Part shown: positions 41,052 to 50,602 of the stretch, one piece after another
How positions within the stretch are numbered: the stretch's first letter is position 1
Layout of the letters: each line of letters begins with the position of its first letter
Origin: Sinorhizobium sp. 6-70
GTDB taxonomy: Bacteria; Pseudomonadota; Alphaproteobacteria; Rhizobiales; Rhizobiaceae
Assembly: GCF_030124375.1 (NCBI RefSeq)
Contig: NZ_JASKLS010000002.1
Span: 635,802 to 699,801, forward strand
DNA length: 64,000 nucleotides
Direction: 5' to 3'
Program-made: the position numbers and the translations under genes
Notes under the pieces: model-generated
The model's database searches: none
Told to the model about the DNA's origin: nothing
The model's input: the letters and a program-made list of their open reading frames with translations, nothing else

Positions 41052-43763
41052 TCAAGATGCCAGTTCCTTGTAGTCGCTGTCTTTCGCAGCTGTTTCCACA
41101 GCTTCGTCGCTCACGAGATGGCCGTTTTCGAAGTGCGCCTGGCGGTCGAACAACTCGGAGAGAGCCGGATTGGCGAGAACCCAGACGATCGCCGGTTTGC
41201 GATCGTCCTGCCTCAGGAACGCAAAGACGTTGCGGGTGATCTGCTCCTGTGCCCGCTGGTCGAGAGCGAGCAGCGGTTGATTGAAGATGTAGAAATCGGA
41301 CATGCGAATCAACGCACGCGCAAGGTTGAGCTTCTGCCGCTGGCCCGCCGTCAGCCGCTTGCCGCCGGCGCCGACGTCGAAGTCAAGTCCGAAGGCAAGC
41401 ACGTTGTTGTAAAGTCCGAGCGATTCGAAGAGGTCGCGCACGATCGCGCGGATCCTCTCGGAGCCGTCGGTGTGCCTGTGGCCGATGCGGCCGAAAAGCA
41501 CGTTATCGATGATGCTGGCCGACGCGATATAACGGTTCGGCTGATAGTGCTCGATGATACCGACGAGATCCTCGGGCAGGCCTTCGCTGAACTCCCGCCG
41601 CGCCTCGACGATCTGAGCCATCAATTCTTCGGACAGCAGACCGAAGCGATGGCGTGGCTCGATATAGCCGAAGCACAGCCGGATGATCTTGATGGCATCA
41701 TCCTCGGAAACGTCGTCGATTGCCCGTCCCCTCACCTTCTGGAGAAGCGCTTCATAGGTCGGGATCTCTTCCGCCGCCATAAAGGTGAGTTGCTGGAAGA
41801 ACGGGTGGTCGGGAGGCAGGTCACGGAACAGTTCGACGACGTTGCCGGCGATTTCCAGCCCCATTTCGTAGAAGTTCTCGTGCAGGCCGGCCCTTTTTAA
41901 GACCGTCTTGAAGAACGGGTGGCTTTCAAGTGCCTTTTCCCAACGCGCCTGATTGGTCACCGTCCCGAAGAGCAAGTTTTCGCCGACCGTCGCCTCGACA
42001 TTGTAGGAGCCAGGCTCGAAGAACACGACGAGATCACTGAGTTTCTCGGCCTCGAGGCGCCTGCGAAGGGCCCCGCGCATGTCCACGATTTCACCCGCAA
42101 AAGCTTCGTGCTGCGCGGGATTGATGGTCGAGCGGACGGCAAGCGCCATGATGTCGTTTGTGAGAAGCGCCGTGTCGAGCACCTCTCTGACTTTTGCGAA
42201 GAGATCATCCGGCCCAGTCGCACCTGCGGCCCCGTAATCGATCCAGTCACTGTTGACGTCGAGCGAGGGATTGCCGGCAAGTTTTGCTTCCAGCAATTCC
42301 CACCGACGGTGGGCGGCCTTGTCGCCCTCGTAAACCACCTCTGTGAGCGGCGCGTGCTTGAGGCCGTAAAGCAGATTGTCGCCGAGGCTCCCGTGGAAGA
42401 TGTAGACCTCCGACGAGGCGTAGGAGATTCGCCGTCCGACGACCGATTCCGGCAGGTCGTGGATATCGTCGTCGCCGACGACGATCCTGCCGGTTTCCGG
42501 CCACGTCAGCCGCCCGAAGGCCTCGGCGAGGGCCTCTCCTCCGCCGGTAGAGCCGCCCGTGATCGCGATGGCCTCGCCGGGATGCACCTGCAGCGATACG
42601 TGTTCCACGACCTTCGAACCGCCGTCGTCGGACACGGAAAGATTGACGGCTGCAAGAGCCCCGGTGATCGGCGCCACGGAGGTTACCGCGATCGCCTGGA
42701 CACTGGGATCGATCAGCGGCTCGACGCTGAACTGGTCCACGACCTGGGCGTATTTGACCTGCACGTCCTGGCGCGCCTGATCCCAATCGATGAGTTCTTT
42801 CAGCGGTCCCGGCAGGTCCTTGTAGGCACCGATCACCGCAACAAGCTGGCCAATATCGAGCCGGCCCTGGAGCGCAAAGTAGCCTCCGATTGAGTAGAAC
42901 AGGAACGGTGTGACCTGCGCCAGGAAGTTGTTCAGGAACTTGACCAGGAACTTCCACTGATAGAGATCGTAGCGGATCTTGAATATCCGGCCGAGGCGGG
43001 CAGCAATGTCGGCTCTTTCATAGTTGGACGTGTCGTGCCCGCGAATGGTGCCGATGCCGTCAACGATCTCGCTGACCCGGCCCGACAATTCACGCGCCGT
43101 CAACTGGCGCTCGCGGCCGAGCACGAGCAGGCGCCGGCGCATCCGTGGAATGATCACCGCCTGTATCGCGACTATGAAGGCGGCCACGAGACCCAGCCAC
43201 AGGCTCTGGAGCAGGATGAAAATCAGCGCCGTCAAAGCCTGGCCGCCGAGGAGCGCCGGCTGCACGAAGGCATCGCCGGTGAACCCGCCAAGAGGCTCGA
43301 CCTCGTCCTTGATCATGGTCGAGATTTCGGCGGGCTTCACGCGCTTGAAGTGGCTCGGCGGGAAGCGCAGCACGCGGTCGACGAGCTCGAAGCGGATGCG
43401 CCGCAGGAGGCGCTCGCCGAGCCGGCCCTTGTAGGTATTGATGTAGAACTTGAAGAGTCCGTTGATGATGACGAGCAGCAGGAAGACAAGGCTGAGGGCA
43501 AGCAGCATTCCCTCTCGCTCAAGTTGAAAGCCCGAAAACAGATTGACTTCGCCGAAACCTGGCAGGCTGAAGGAAATCGGCAGGAAGGCCTGGGTCGCCT
43601 CGGGCCCTTCGAAACCCTCGCCCTGAATCGGCCCGTTGACGATCTGCTTGGGAAGGTCGAAGGACAGGAAATAGGGTACCATCGACAGCGCGACGACCAG
43701 CAGGATCCAAAGCTGCTGCTTGCGCGTGTGAGTCCAGATGTAGCGGGAAAGACGTGTTTCCAT
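41052..43763 (-). CDS. Large ABC-exporter-like protein with catalytically altered ATPase domain
   Basis: The 903-residue protein has an exporter-type membrane domain (about residues 1-340) and an enlarged nucleotide-binding region. Walker A reads GGSTGGGEA (403-411), where Lys and Ser/Thr are replaced by E410 and A411. Walker B reads FYIFNQP (824-830), with the Asp-Glu replaced by Asn-Gln (N828, Q829). The H-loop His is replaced by Asn in VLANPALSE. The signature LTAGQRQKLNLARAL (805-819) is nearly normal. The strand-helix motif that follows the Q-loop occurs three times: GSLGDNLLYG (458), ATVGENLLFG (591), ASIIDNVLFG (750). ATP hydrolysis is unlikely; binding or a scaffolding role is possible. 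Confidence 0.88.
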   Translation of the reverse strand: METRLSRYIWTHTRKQQLWILLVVALSMVPYFLSFDLPKQIVNGPIQGEGFEGPEATQAFLPISFSLPGFGEVNLFSGFQLEREGMLLALSLVFLLLVIINGLFKFYINTYKGRLGERLLRRIRFELVDRVLRFPPSHFKRVKPAEISTMIKDEVEPLGGFTGDAFVQPALLGGQALTALIFILLQSLWLGLVAAFIVAIQAVIIPRMRRRLLVLGRERQLTARELSGRVSEIVDGIGTIRGHDTSNYERADIAARLGRIFKIRYDLYQWKFLVKFLNNFLAQVTPFLFYSIGGYFALQGRLDIGQLVAVIGAYKDLPGPLKELIDWDQARQDVQVKYAQVVDQFSVEPLIDPSVQAIAVTSVAPITGALAAVNLSVSDDGGSKVVEHVSLQVHPGEAIAITGGSTGGGEALAEAFGRLTWPETGRIVVGDDDIHDLPESVVGRRISYASSEVYIFHGSLGDNLLYGLKHAPLTEVVYEGDKAAHRRWELLEAKLAGNPSLDVNSDWIDYGAAGATGPDDLFAKVREVLDTALLTNDIMALAVRSTINPAQHEAFAGEIVDMRGALRRRLEAEKLSDLVVFFEPGSYNVEATVGENLLFGTVTNQARWEKALESHPFFKTVLKRAGLHENFYEMGLEIAGNVVELFRDLPPDHPFFQQLTFMAAEEIPTYEALLQKVRGRAIDDVSEDDAIKIIRLCFGYIEPRHRFGLLSEELMAQIVEARREFSEGLPEDLVGIIEHYQPNRYIASASIIDNVLFGRIGHRHTDGSERIRAIVRDLFESLGLYNNVLAFGLDFDVGAGGKRLTAGQRQKLNLARALIRMSDFYIFNQPLLALDQRAQEQITRNVFAFLRQDDRKPAIVWVLANPALSELFDRQAHFENGHLVSDEAVETAAKDSDYKELAS

Positions 43764-44075
43764 GTGCTGGCAATGTGACCTAACTTAAATACGGGATCGC
43801 CGGGCCGGTAGGGTCGGCAGACTCCTGTCGCAAATGGTTCCAGTCCATCAAGTCTTCAATGGACTCGCGCTTCATCCACGGAATCGTGACTGCCCGGCAT
43901 GAGAGCAGAGCCTTGCTCCATGTCAAGCGGACGCGAACCACGAGTAACATCCGTCGAACAGATCGCCCCTTCCGCAAGGCCCGAACGGTTCCTTGCAGAT
44001 GTCGCGAGCATCCGCCGCCCGAGGTTCACTCGCGCGTGGCTTGCACTCGCCTACCCGTAAGCTTACAACAGCCTC
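43764..44075. other. Divergent promoter region, degenerate ABC gene and methyltransferase-like gene
   Basis: No gene is supported in these 312 bases. It separates the minus-strand ABC gene from the plus-strand methyltransferase-like gene; no clear operator or -35/-10 pair is evident. Confidence 0.45.
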
Positions 44076-44744
44076 ATGATGCATGCCACCCATACTCCCC
44101 CCGAAGATTGGCACGAGAACGCCTATGATCTCGTGCGCGGGATCGCCGCCTACTCCGGCAGCGCCGTGGTGGCGGGTATAAGCAGGGTGATCGCCATGCA
44201 CCGGGACGCGGACATCGCCAACGCGTTCAACTACAAGCAGGTCGGCTGCAAGATCTGGGCGCGGGACAAGCTGCTCGAAAGCGCCGGCCCGGCCTTCAAC
44301 CGTATAGCAGTGCTTGGCGGCTGGTACGGCATTCTGCCCGCGATGCTCTTCGAAGACGCGCGTTTCAACATCGGCGCCATTGACAGCTATGACATCGATC
44401 CTGCCGTGGAGGAGGTCGCACGCACGCTGAATTCAGCCCATGGCGATCGTTTCCGCGCGATCACGGCGGACATGTATGCGCTCGACTATCGGACAATCGG
44501 AGCCGACCTGATCGTCAACACGAGTTGCGAACACATTGGCGATCTCAAGCGCTGGCTTGCGCTCCTTCCTTCGGGCACTCGCGTCCTGCTTCAGTCAAAC
44601 GACTATTTCAGCGAACCGACGCATATAAGCTGCGTCTCCTCGCTCGAGGAATTCCAGATGCGGGCCGGTCTTGCGACGCTCGATTTCGCAGGCGCGTTGC
44701 CGATGAAGAAATACAATCGCTTCATGCTGATCGGGACGGTCTGA
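44076..44744 (+). CDS. SAM-dependent methyltransferase-like protein
   Basis: The 222-residue product has a Rossmann-like core: IAVLGGWYGILPAMLF (glycine motif), GAIDSYDIDP (acidic end of the second strand), ADMYALDY and ADLIVNTSCEHIGDL. The layout recalls class I methyltransferases and nicotianamine-synthase-type enzymes. ATGs at 44076 and 44079 are both possible. Its 3' end overlaps the convergent glycosyltransferase gene by 23 bases. The substrate is unknown. Confidence 0.72.
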   Translation: MMHATHTPPEDWHENAYDLVRGIAAYSGSAVVAGISRVIAMHRDADIANAFNYKQVGCKIWARDKLLESAGPAFNRIAVLGGWYGILPAMLFEDARFNIGAIDSYDIDPAVEEVARTLNSAHGDRFRAITADMYALDYRTIGADLIVNTSCEHIGDLKRWLALLPSGTRVLLQSNDYFSEPTHISCVSSLEEFQMRAGLATLDFAGALPMKKYNRFMLIGTV

Positions 44745-45885
44745 CCTCCCGCCGTTGCAGCTCTTCCCTGAGGATCGTCGCCGTCCTGGCAGCGCCGGTG
44801 AGATCGAGCGGCGGAATCTGCGGCTTTGGCCGGATCAGCATCGCCTCGATGTCCAGTGCGAGGCGTTCGGACGTTATGCCTTCCTCCGGCAGAACACCCG
44901 CAAGGCCGAGCCTTTCGAGCCTTGCTGCGCGTGTGCTCTGCTCGGTTTCACCGCCCGCGGTGAAGGGGATAAGCAGCGAGCCGCAGCCGGCGCGAAGAAT
45001 GTCGCACACGGTGTTGTATCCCGCCTGCGAGACGGAGAGCCTGGCGCCCGCGAGCAGGCTTGCAAAATCCTGGCGAAAGCGGAAGAGGCTGACCCCGTCG
45101 GGCGCCGCAGCGGCGAGAGCATCGAAATCGCTCTGCGGCAGGTTGGGCCCGGTTACGAGACACCAGCGAAGCGTTTTCGGCAGCACCGTTGCGGCCCCAA
45201 GCGCCGCACTGATCAGATCCTTACCGACAGCGCCACCACCCGCCGAGACCACGATGTCGAATTTCTCATTCGCTTCAGCCGGCGGCGCTGGTGCGACGAG
45301 CCCCGTGTAGGCAACCTTTTCGGCGATCTCGTCCGCAAGCGGGAAGGTCTCCTCGAGACGGGCAAAGGCCGGGTCGCCGTGAACGAGCACAAGATCGAAA
45401 TGCGTCTTGACCAGTTCCACGGTCTCCTCGGCACGGCCGGGTTTGACCCGTTCCTGCAGAATATCGCGCAGCGAGGTCGCCACCAGCGGCCGCGACTCCA
45501 TTGCCGCAATGGAATCGAGCAGCGGCAGCAATTCGAAGCGCATCTGCCTGCGCCCGAACGGGAAGGCCTCGATGATGACGACATCGGGCTTCGAGGCATG
45601 CAGCGCTTCGATCAACAGATTTTTGCGGCGCTGCTGGAAAGCGTCCGTGACCGGATTACCGTCGGCATCGCTGAGACCGGAGAAGCCCTTGTCGCCGGCC
45701 GCGACCGGCGGCAGCGCGATCGTCGCCAGGCCCTCGCCCGGAAACCCGGGAATGGGTGCGCCGCCCGTTACCATCGTTACATCGAACCCATCCGCGGACA
45801 ACGCCTTCGCGATGCGGCTCGCCCGCGCCAGATGCCCGATGCCAAGCAGATGCTGCACGTAAAAGAAGACGCGACGCTTGCTCAC
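44722..45885 (-). CDS. Glycosyltransferase, GT28/MurG-like (copy 1)
   Basis: The 387-residue protein has a GT-B fold: FYVQHLLGIGHLARASRIAKAL at the N-terminus and SAGGGAVGKDLI, then SQAGYNTVCDILRAG and GGETEQSTRAARLERLGL in the C-terminal nucleotide-sugar half. It resembles the gene at 47134 in architecture. The GTG start at 45885 overlaps the stop of the preceding GT4 gene by four bases (GTGA). It is last in the seven-gene operon starting at 54396. Confidence 0.87.
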   Translation of the reverse strand: MSKRRVFFYVQHLLGIGHLARASRIAKALSADGFDVTMVTGGAPIPGFPGEGLATIALPPVAAGDKGFSGLSDADGNPVTDAFQQRRKNLLIEALHASKPDVVIIEAFPFGRRQMRFELLPLLDSIAAMESRPLVATSLRDILQERVKPGRAEETVELVKTHFDLVLVHGDPAFARLEETFPLADEIAEKVAYTGLVAPAPPAEANEKFDIVVSAGGGAVGKDLISAALGAATVLPKTLRWCLVTGPNLPQSDFDALAAAAPDGVSLFRFRQDFASLLAGARLSVSQAGYNTVCDILRAGCGSLLIPFTAGGETEQSTRAARLERLGLAGVLPEEGITSERLALDIEAMLIRPKPQIPPLDLTGAARTATILREELQRREVRPSRSA

Positions 45886-47129
45886 GAGGCTTTGCTCCAC
45901 TCGCTTTGAAAGAGCCCGATCAGTTGGCTGACGCTCGAATGATGGTCGAACTCGGCGCGAACGCGCTGTTCGGCAGCATCGCCAAGCCGCCGCCTGAGAT
46001 CCGGATCGCGCACCAGCCGTTCGAGCGCCAGGGCAAGCGCCCGCGGATCCTCGGGCGGCACGAGCAGACCGTTCTGATGGTCCGTCAGCAATTCCGGAAC
46101 GCCCGAGACGGATGTCGAGACGCAAGGCAGCCGCTGGCTCGACGCTTCCACCAGAACGTTCGGCAGGCCGTCGCGATCACCGTTGGCCGCAACCCGACAC
46201 GCCAGCGCGAAGATGTCGCTGTCGCGGTAATGCTGCAGCACGTCGGTCTGGTCGAGCGCACCCTTCCAGCGGACCCGTTCGGCAAGACCAAGTTCGGTCG
46301 CAAGCGTCTTGAGGTCGCCGGCCAGTTCGCCTGCGCCGATATGATCGAAGCGCCAGTTGAGATCTTCCGGCAGCAGCGACAGCGCCTTCAGCAGGATGTC
46401 GTAGCCCTTCTTGGCGACGGCGCGTCCGACGCTGACGATTCTGACAGGGTCGGCCGGGTCGGAGCCGTCGCGACGGGAGTGATCGCCGCCAAAGACCGGG
46501 AAGCGGTCGAGATCGAGGCCATGATAGCTCAGGTGCACCCGGGCTTTCTCGAGTGTCAGACTTTGCAGGTGCTCAAAGCCGCTGCGCGTACAGGTAACGG
46601 TCCAGCGGGCGCGGTCGAGTTTTCCGGAAAGCTCCCAGTTGGACGACGTCCAGATGTCCTTGGCATGCGCAGAGCAGGTCCAGGGGATGCCTGCGATGAT
46701 GCTGGCATAGGCGGTCACCGAAGCGGGCGTGTGAATGAAATGCGCGTGAAGCCAGGTCGCCGCGCCCGGCCATTCGGCGACCAGCACCAGCGCCTGACCG
46801 AACCGCCGGAAGCGGTTGCGCGATGGATCACGCACGAGATCCGCGAGGAATGGGCCAAGCGCGCACCAGAAGCCAGCCTTCGGCATCAACCGGAGCATGG
46901 CGCGAAGCACGCGCCATGGCTCCTCATGCAGATATTCCGGCAAATAGTGGACGTCGGCACGGATTTCGTCGTGCACGGGATGACGCTTGCCATCGGTCGG
47001 ACGGCGGAGCGCGACGAGAACCAGTTCGTGCCCGGCCTTTTCGAGGCCCAGCAGTTCCTGTGCTATGAAGGTTTCCGACAGGCGCGGATAGCCTTTCAGG
47101 ATGACGGCAATCTTGCGATTTCGCGACAC
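45882..47129 (-). CDS. GT4-family glycosyltransferase
   Basis: The 415-residue GT-B enzyme has GYPRLSETFIAQELLGLEKAGHEL at the N-terminus, LHAHFIHTPASVTAYAS and the retaining-GT4 region RIVSVGRAVAKKGYDILLKAL, with the E-x7-E-type motif in DRDGLPNVLVEASSQRLPCVSTSVSGVPEL. It adds a sugar to a lipid- or glycan-linked acceptor on the cytoplasmic face. It starts 4 bases after the GT28-like gene at 47134 and overlaps the next one. Confidence 0.9.
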   Translation of the reverse strand: MSRNRKIAVILKGYPRLSETFIAQELLGLEKAGHELVLVALRRPTDGKRHPVHDEIRADVHYLPEYLHEEPWRVLRAMLRLMPKAGFWCALGPFLADLVRDPSRNRFRRFGQALVLVAEWPGAATWLHAHFIHTPASVTAYASIIAGIPWTCSAHAKDIWTSSNWELSGKLDRARWTVTCTRSGFEHLQSLTLEKARVHLSYHGLDLDRFPVFGGDHSRRDGSDPADPVRIVSVGRAVAKKGYDILLKALSLLPEDLNWRFDHIGAGELAGDLKTLATELGLAERVRWKGALDQTDVLQHYRDSDIFALACRVAANGDRDGLPNVLVEASSQRLPCVSTSVSGVPELLTDHQNGLLVPPEDPRALALALERLVRDPDLRRRLGDAAEQRVRAEFDHHSSVSQLIGLFQSEWSKAS

Positions 47130-47133
47130 TAGC

Positions 47134-48348
47134 TCAGCTCGTCTGCTTCACGATGCTCAGGTGCTCTTTCGATCGGTGATCGAGCCAGCTGCCGACGAGC
47201 TCGGAGATGTGGACAAGGCCTTCCAGCCTCAGGCCATTGGCGGCGCGCGAGGGGGGCGCACGCCCCGGCAAAGCCTTCAACGCGGCCGCGAACCGCAGCG
47301 GATCCTCGGCCTCATGGGGAAGCAGCATCTGGACGAGGCCAAGCTCAGATGCGCGTCGAGCCCGGATCAACTGCTCCTCCCGCGGCTCGAGACGCGGCAC
47401 GATCAAGGCCGGCTTGTCGAAGGAGAGAATCTCGCAATAGGTGTTGTAGCCGCCCATCGAGACGACCCCTCTGGCGCCGGCGATCAGTTCCTCCATGCGG
47501 TTGTCGAACTCGATTATCTTGATAAAAGGGATGCGACCGCCCTTCTTGATCAGCTTGTTGCGCTGCTTGGCGGGCATGTAGGGTCCGAGCACCACGAGGG
47601 CGTTGTGCGTCAGTTCGGGGTCCTGCTGATAGGCGTGGATCACATCATGAATGAGCTCGGCGCCGTCGCCGCCGCCACCGGTGGTGACGAGGATATAGTC
47701 GCCCTCCGGCCTGTGGTCAGGCAGTCCGTCATGCGGCACGCCTCGCTGCAGAAAACCGACGAAGTTCATGCGTTCGCGCACCGCCGTGGGCACGTCAAGG
47801 CCCACAAGCGGATCGTAAAAATCCGGCGGACCATAGACCCAGATCGTATCGTAGAACTGCTCGATCTTGCGCATGGTGTCGCGACGCTTCCATTCGACTT
47901 CGAGCAGGTGCGGTGCGTCCATGATCTCCCGCAGCCCAAGCACCAGCTTCGTCCCATGGGTCTTCAGGTAGGTGAGCGTATCCTCGACCTCGCCGCGCAG
48001 GCCCATGGGCTCCTTGTCGACGATGAAGATGTCCGGTTTGAACGTCTCGGCCGTCGAGCGGATGATCGACTGGCGCATCTTCAGCGTCTCGTGCAGTTCG
48101 ATGTGCCGGTCGAGCGAGGTGTACTCACCGTTTCTGAGCTTGATGACGCTCGGAATCTTCACGAAGTCGACGCGCGCACGATAATCGAAAGCCCCCGCGA
48201 TCGTGGCGCCGGAGATGATCAGGACCTGCAACCCGCTATAGTCTTCCACGAGCGCATGCGCGATCGTCCGACAACGCCTGAGGTGACCGAGGCCGAAAGT
48301 GTCGTGGCTGTACATGAGGATCCGGGCATCCTCGAAACGCCGTACCAT
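47134..48348 (-). CDS. Glycosyltransferase, GT28/MurG-like (copy 2)
   Basis: The 404-residue protein shows YSHDTFGLGHLRRCRTIAHAL, TTGGGGDGAELIHDVIHAYQ, and SMGGYNTYCEILSFDKPALIVPR followed by EEQLIRARRASELGL, as in MurG-type GT-B enzymes. It is a paralogue of the gene at 44722. The ATG at 48348 is preferred because the conserved N-terminal strand begins ten residues later; an upstream in-frame extension to 48465 has no family sequence. It follows the ABC permease gene by 82 bases in the same operon. Confidence 0.88.
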   Translation of the reverse strand: MVRRFEDARILMYSHDTFGLGHLRRCRTIAHALVEDYSGLQVLIISGATIAGAFDYRARVDFVKIPSVIKLRNGEYTSLDRHIELHETLKMRQSIIRSTAETFKPDIFIVDKEPMGLRGEVEDTLTYLKTHGTKLVLGLREIMDAPHLLEVEWKRRDTMRKIEQFYDTIWVYGPPDFYDPLVGLDVPTAVRERMNFVGFLQRGVPHDGLPDHRPEGDYILVTTGGGGDGAELIHDVIHAYQQDPELTHNALVVLGPYMPAKQRNKLIKKGGRIPFIKIIEFDNRMEELIAGARGVVSMGGYNTYCEILSFDKPALIVPRLEPREEQLIRARRASELGLVQMLLPHEAEDPLRFAAALKALPGRAPPSRAANGLRLEGLVHISELVGSWLDHRSKEHLSIVKQTS

Positions 48349-48430
48349 GCGAAGAACCTTTCGCTCATTATTGGAAGGGCCTGCAACAGGATGCAGGGCC
48401 CGCGGGCAGTCAAAGGAAAATGTGCCGGCC

Positions 48431-49606
48431 TTATTTGTAGGGATCGGCGGCGTCGCGCAACCCATCTCCCAGGAAGTTGAACGCCAAAATCACAAGAATG
48501 ACTGGTATAGTCGGAAACAGCAGCCAGGGATAGAAAGCAATAACGCTGACGCTCTTTGCCTCCGTCAGAAGGATGCCCCAACTCGTTATCGGCGGGCGCA
48601 AGCCCAACCCGAGGAAGCTCAGCGCTGTTTCGCCAAGGATCATGCCGGGAATCGAGATCGTCGCCGTTGCAATAAGATGGGACATGAACCCCGGCACGAG
48701 GTGGCGCCCGATAATGCGGCTGCTTCTTGCGCCCATCAGCTGCGCCGCAAGCACATAGTCCTCCTCGCGCAGCGCAAGCAGCTTGGAGCGGACGGCACGT
48801 GCGAGCCCGGTCCAATCGAGAAGCCCCAGGATCACGGTGATACCGAGATAGATGAGCAGCGGACTCCATGTGGCCGGCATGATCGCCGCAAGCGACAGCC
48901 ATAGGGGAATGCTCGGAATCGACTGGAGCACCTCGATCAATCTCTGGACCAACAGATCGAAAACGCCGCCGTGATAGCCGGCAAGCCCGCCGATGACGAT
49001 GCCGAGCACGAAGCTCACGGTAATGCCGAGAAGGCCGATCGTCAGTGAGATCCGCGCGCCGTAGATGATACGCGACAGCACGTCGCGCCCGAGCCTGTCG
49101 GTGCCCAGAAGGAAGAGCTGACCGCCCTCTGCAGGACAGATGAGATGCAGGTTGCTCTCGAAGAGTCCCCAGAAACGATACGTGTCGCCGCGGCAGAAGA
49201 ATCGGATCTGCTGGATGTCCGAAGGATTGTCGGCATAGTTCCGCCTCAGCGTTTCCATGTCCAGCGTCATCGTCCGGCCATAGACGAAGGGGCCGACAAA
49301 TGCGCCGTCATGGAAAAGGCGGACAGCCTGCGGCGGCGCGTAGATGAAATCGACGTTGCGCGTATGCAGGTTGTAGGGCGCCAGAAACTCGCAAAAGAGG
49401 ATCATGACGTAGAGAGCTGCCAGGAAAATGCCGGAGGCGAGCGCGACCTTGTGACGCTTGAACTTCCACCACATCAGGCGCAACTGCGACGCCTGGTTCA
49501 CGCGCACCTGCTCCTCCGTCATCACCTCGACGGAATAGGGATCGAACGGGGCGGTCGACACATAATGCGGCAGGGGTTCGCCGGGCGCCGGTATCGGTGA
49601 CGTCAC
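48431..49606 (-). CDS. Peptide-type ABC importer permease (DppC/OppC class)
   Basis: The 391-residue membrane protein has a cytoplasmic N-terminus, a first helix near residue 55, a periplasmic loop up to about 165, and a core permease domain with GTDRLGRDVLSRIIYGARISLTIGL and the EAA-type loop near LAAQLMGARSSRIIGRHLVPG. It resembles oligopeptide and microcin C-type permeases (YejE). Its start overlaps the stop of the other permease by four bases. Confidence 0.93.
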   Translation of the reverse strand: MTSPIPAPGEPLPHYVSTAPFDPYSVEVMTEEQVRVNQASQLRLMWWKFKRHKVALASGIFLAALYVMILFCEFLAPYNLHTRNVDFIYAPPQAVRLFHDGAFVGPFVYGRTMTLDMETLRRNYADNPSDIQQIRFFCRGDTYRFWGLFESNLHLICPAEGGQLFLLGTDRLGRDVLSRIIYGARISLTIGLLGITVSFVLGIVIGGLAGYHGGVFDLLVQRLIEVLQSIPSIPLWLSLAAIMPATWSPLLIYLGITVILGLLDWTGLARAVRSKLLALREEDYVLAAQLMGARSSRIIGRHLVPGFMSHLIATATISIPGMILGETALSFLGLGLRPPITSWGILLTEAKSVSVIAFYPWLLFPTIPVILVILAFNFLGDGLRDAADPYK

Positions 49607-50601
49607 TTCGTACTCCTGCCTTGCAGACGGATTCTGGGATCGAGAACGGCGAGCGCAAGATCGGATATGAGCACGCCGATGACCGTGAGAAATGCGAGAA
49701 ACATCAGGAACGAGCCGGCGAGATACATGTCCTGGCTCTGCAGCGCCTTGATCAACATCGGTCCCGTCGTTTCAAGTGACAGGACGATCGCCGTGATTTC
49801 CGCGCCGGAGATGATTGCCGGCAGAATCGAGCCGATATCGGAGATGAAGAAGTTGAGCGCCATGCGCAACGGATATTTGAGCAGGGTCCGTGTAGGCGAC
49901 AGTCCCTTCGCCCGAGCGGTGACGACATATTGCTTTTGAAGCTCGTCGAGCAGATTGGCCCTGAGCCGCCGGATCATGCCGGCCGTTCCCGCCGCACCTA
50001 TGATGATCACCGGTATCCACATGTGCTCGAGCATCGACCTGGCCTTCGCCCAGCTCATCGGCTCCGAAAGAAATTTCTGGTCCATGAGATGGCCGATCGA
50101 GGTACCGAACCAGATATTGGCGAAATACATGAGAATCAGCGCCAGCATGAAGTTGGGCACGGCGATGCCGATGAGGCCGATCAGCGACAGCCCGTAATCC
50201 CCCCAGCTGTATTGGTGCGTCGCGGCGTAGATGCCGATCGGAAATGCTATTATCCAGGTCAGGATAATGGTGAAGAAGGAGACAAGGATCGTCAGCCACA
50301 GCCGGTCTCCGACGACTTCGCTCACCGGCAGTTCATATTCGAACGAATAGCCGAAGTCGCCCTGCAGCATGCCGCCGACCCAATAGATGTAGCGAAGCAG
50401 CGGCGGTTGATCGAAGCCGTATTCTTTGCGCAGAGCTTCGATCTGCTCCATGTTGACGCCTTCGCCCTGCGCCCTGATCTCCGCGACGTAACTCTCGAAA
50501 TAGTCTCCCGGCGGCAGTTCGATGATGGTGAACACCAGGGCCGAGATAATGAGGAGGGTCGGGACCATCGCCGCAATACGCCAAAGAATGTATCGCAGCA
50601 T
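49603..50601 (-). CDS. Peptide-type ABC importer permease (DppB/OppB class)
   Basis: The 332-residue permease begins MLRYILWRIAAMVPTLLIISALVFTIIELPPGDYFE, typical of DppB/YejB, and has about six helices with a late EAA loop (ARAKGLSPTRTLLKYPLRMAL). The ATG at 50601 is chosen because this N-terminus is family-typical and lies one base after the binding-protein stop; the frame is open further upstream inside that gene. It pairs with the permease at 48431. Confidence 0.93.
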   Translation of the reverse strand: MLRYILWRIAAMVPTLLIISALVFTIIELPPGDYFESYVAEIRAQGEGVNMEQIEALRKEYGFDQPPLLRYIYWVGGMLQGDFGYSFEYELPVSEVVGDRLWLTILVSFFTIILTWIIAFPIGIYAATHQYSWGDYGLSLIGLIGIAVPNFMLALILMYFANIWFGTSIGHLMDQKFLSEPMSWAKARSMLEHMWIPVIIIGAAGTAGMIRRLRANLLDELQKQYVVTARAKGLSPTRTLLKYPLRMALNFFISDIGSILPAIISGAEITAIVLSLETTGPMLIKALQSQDMYLAGSFLMFLAFLTVIGVLISDLALAVLDPRIRLQGRSTK

Positions 50602-50602
50602 G

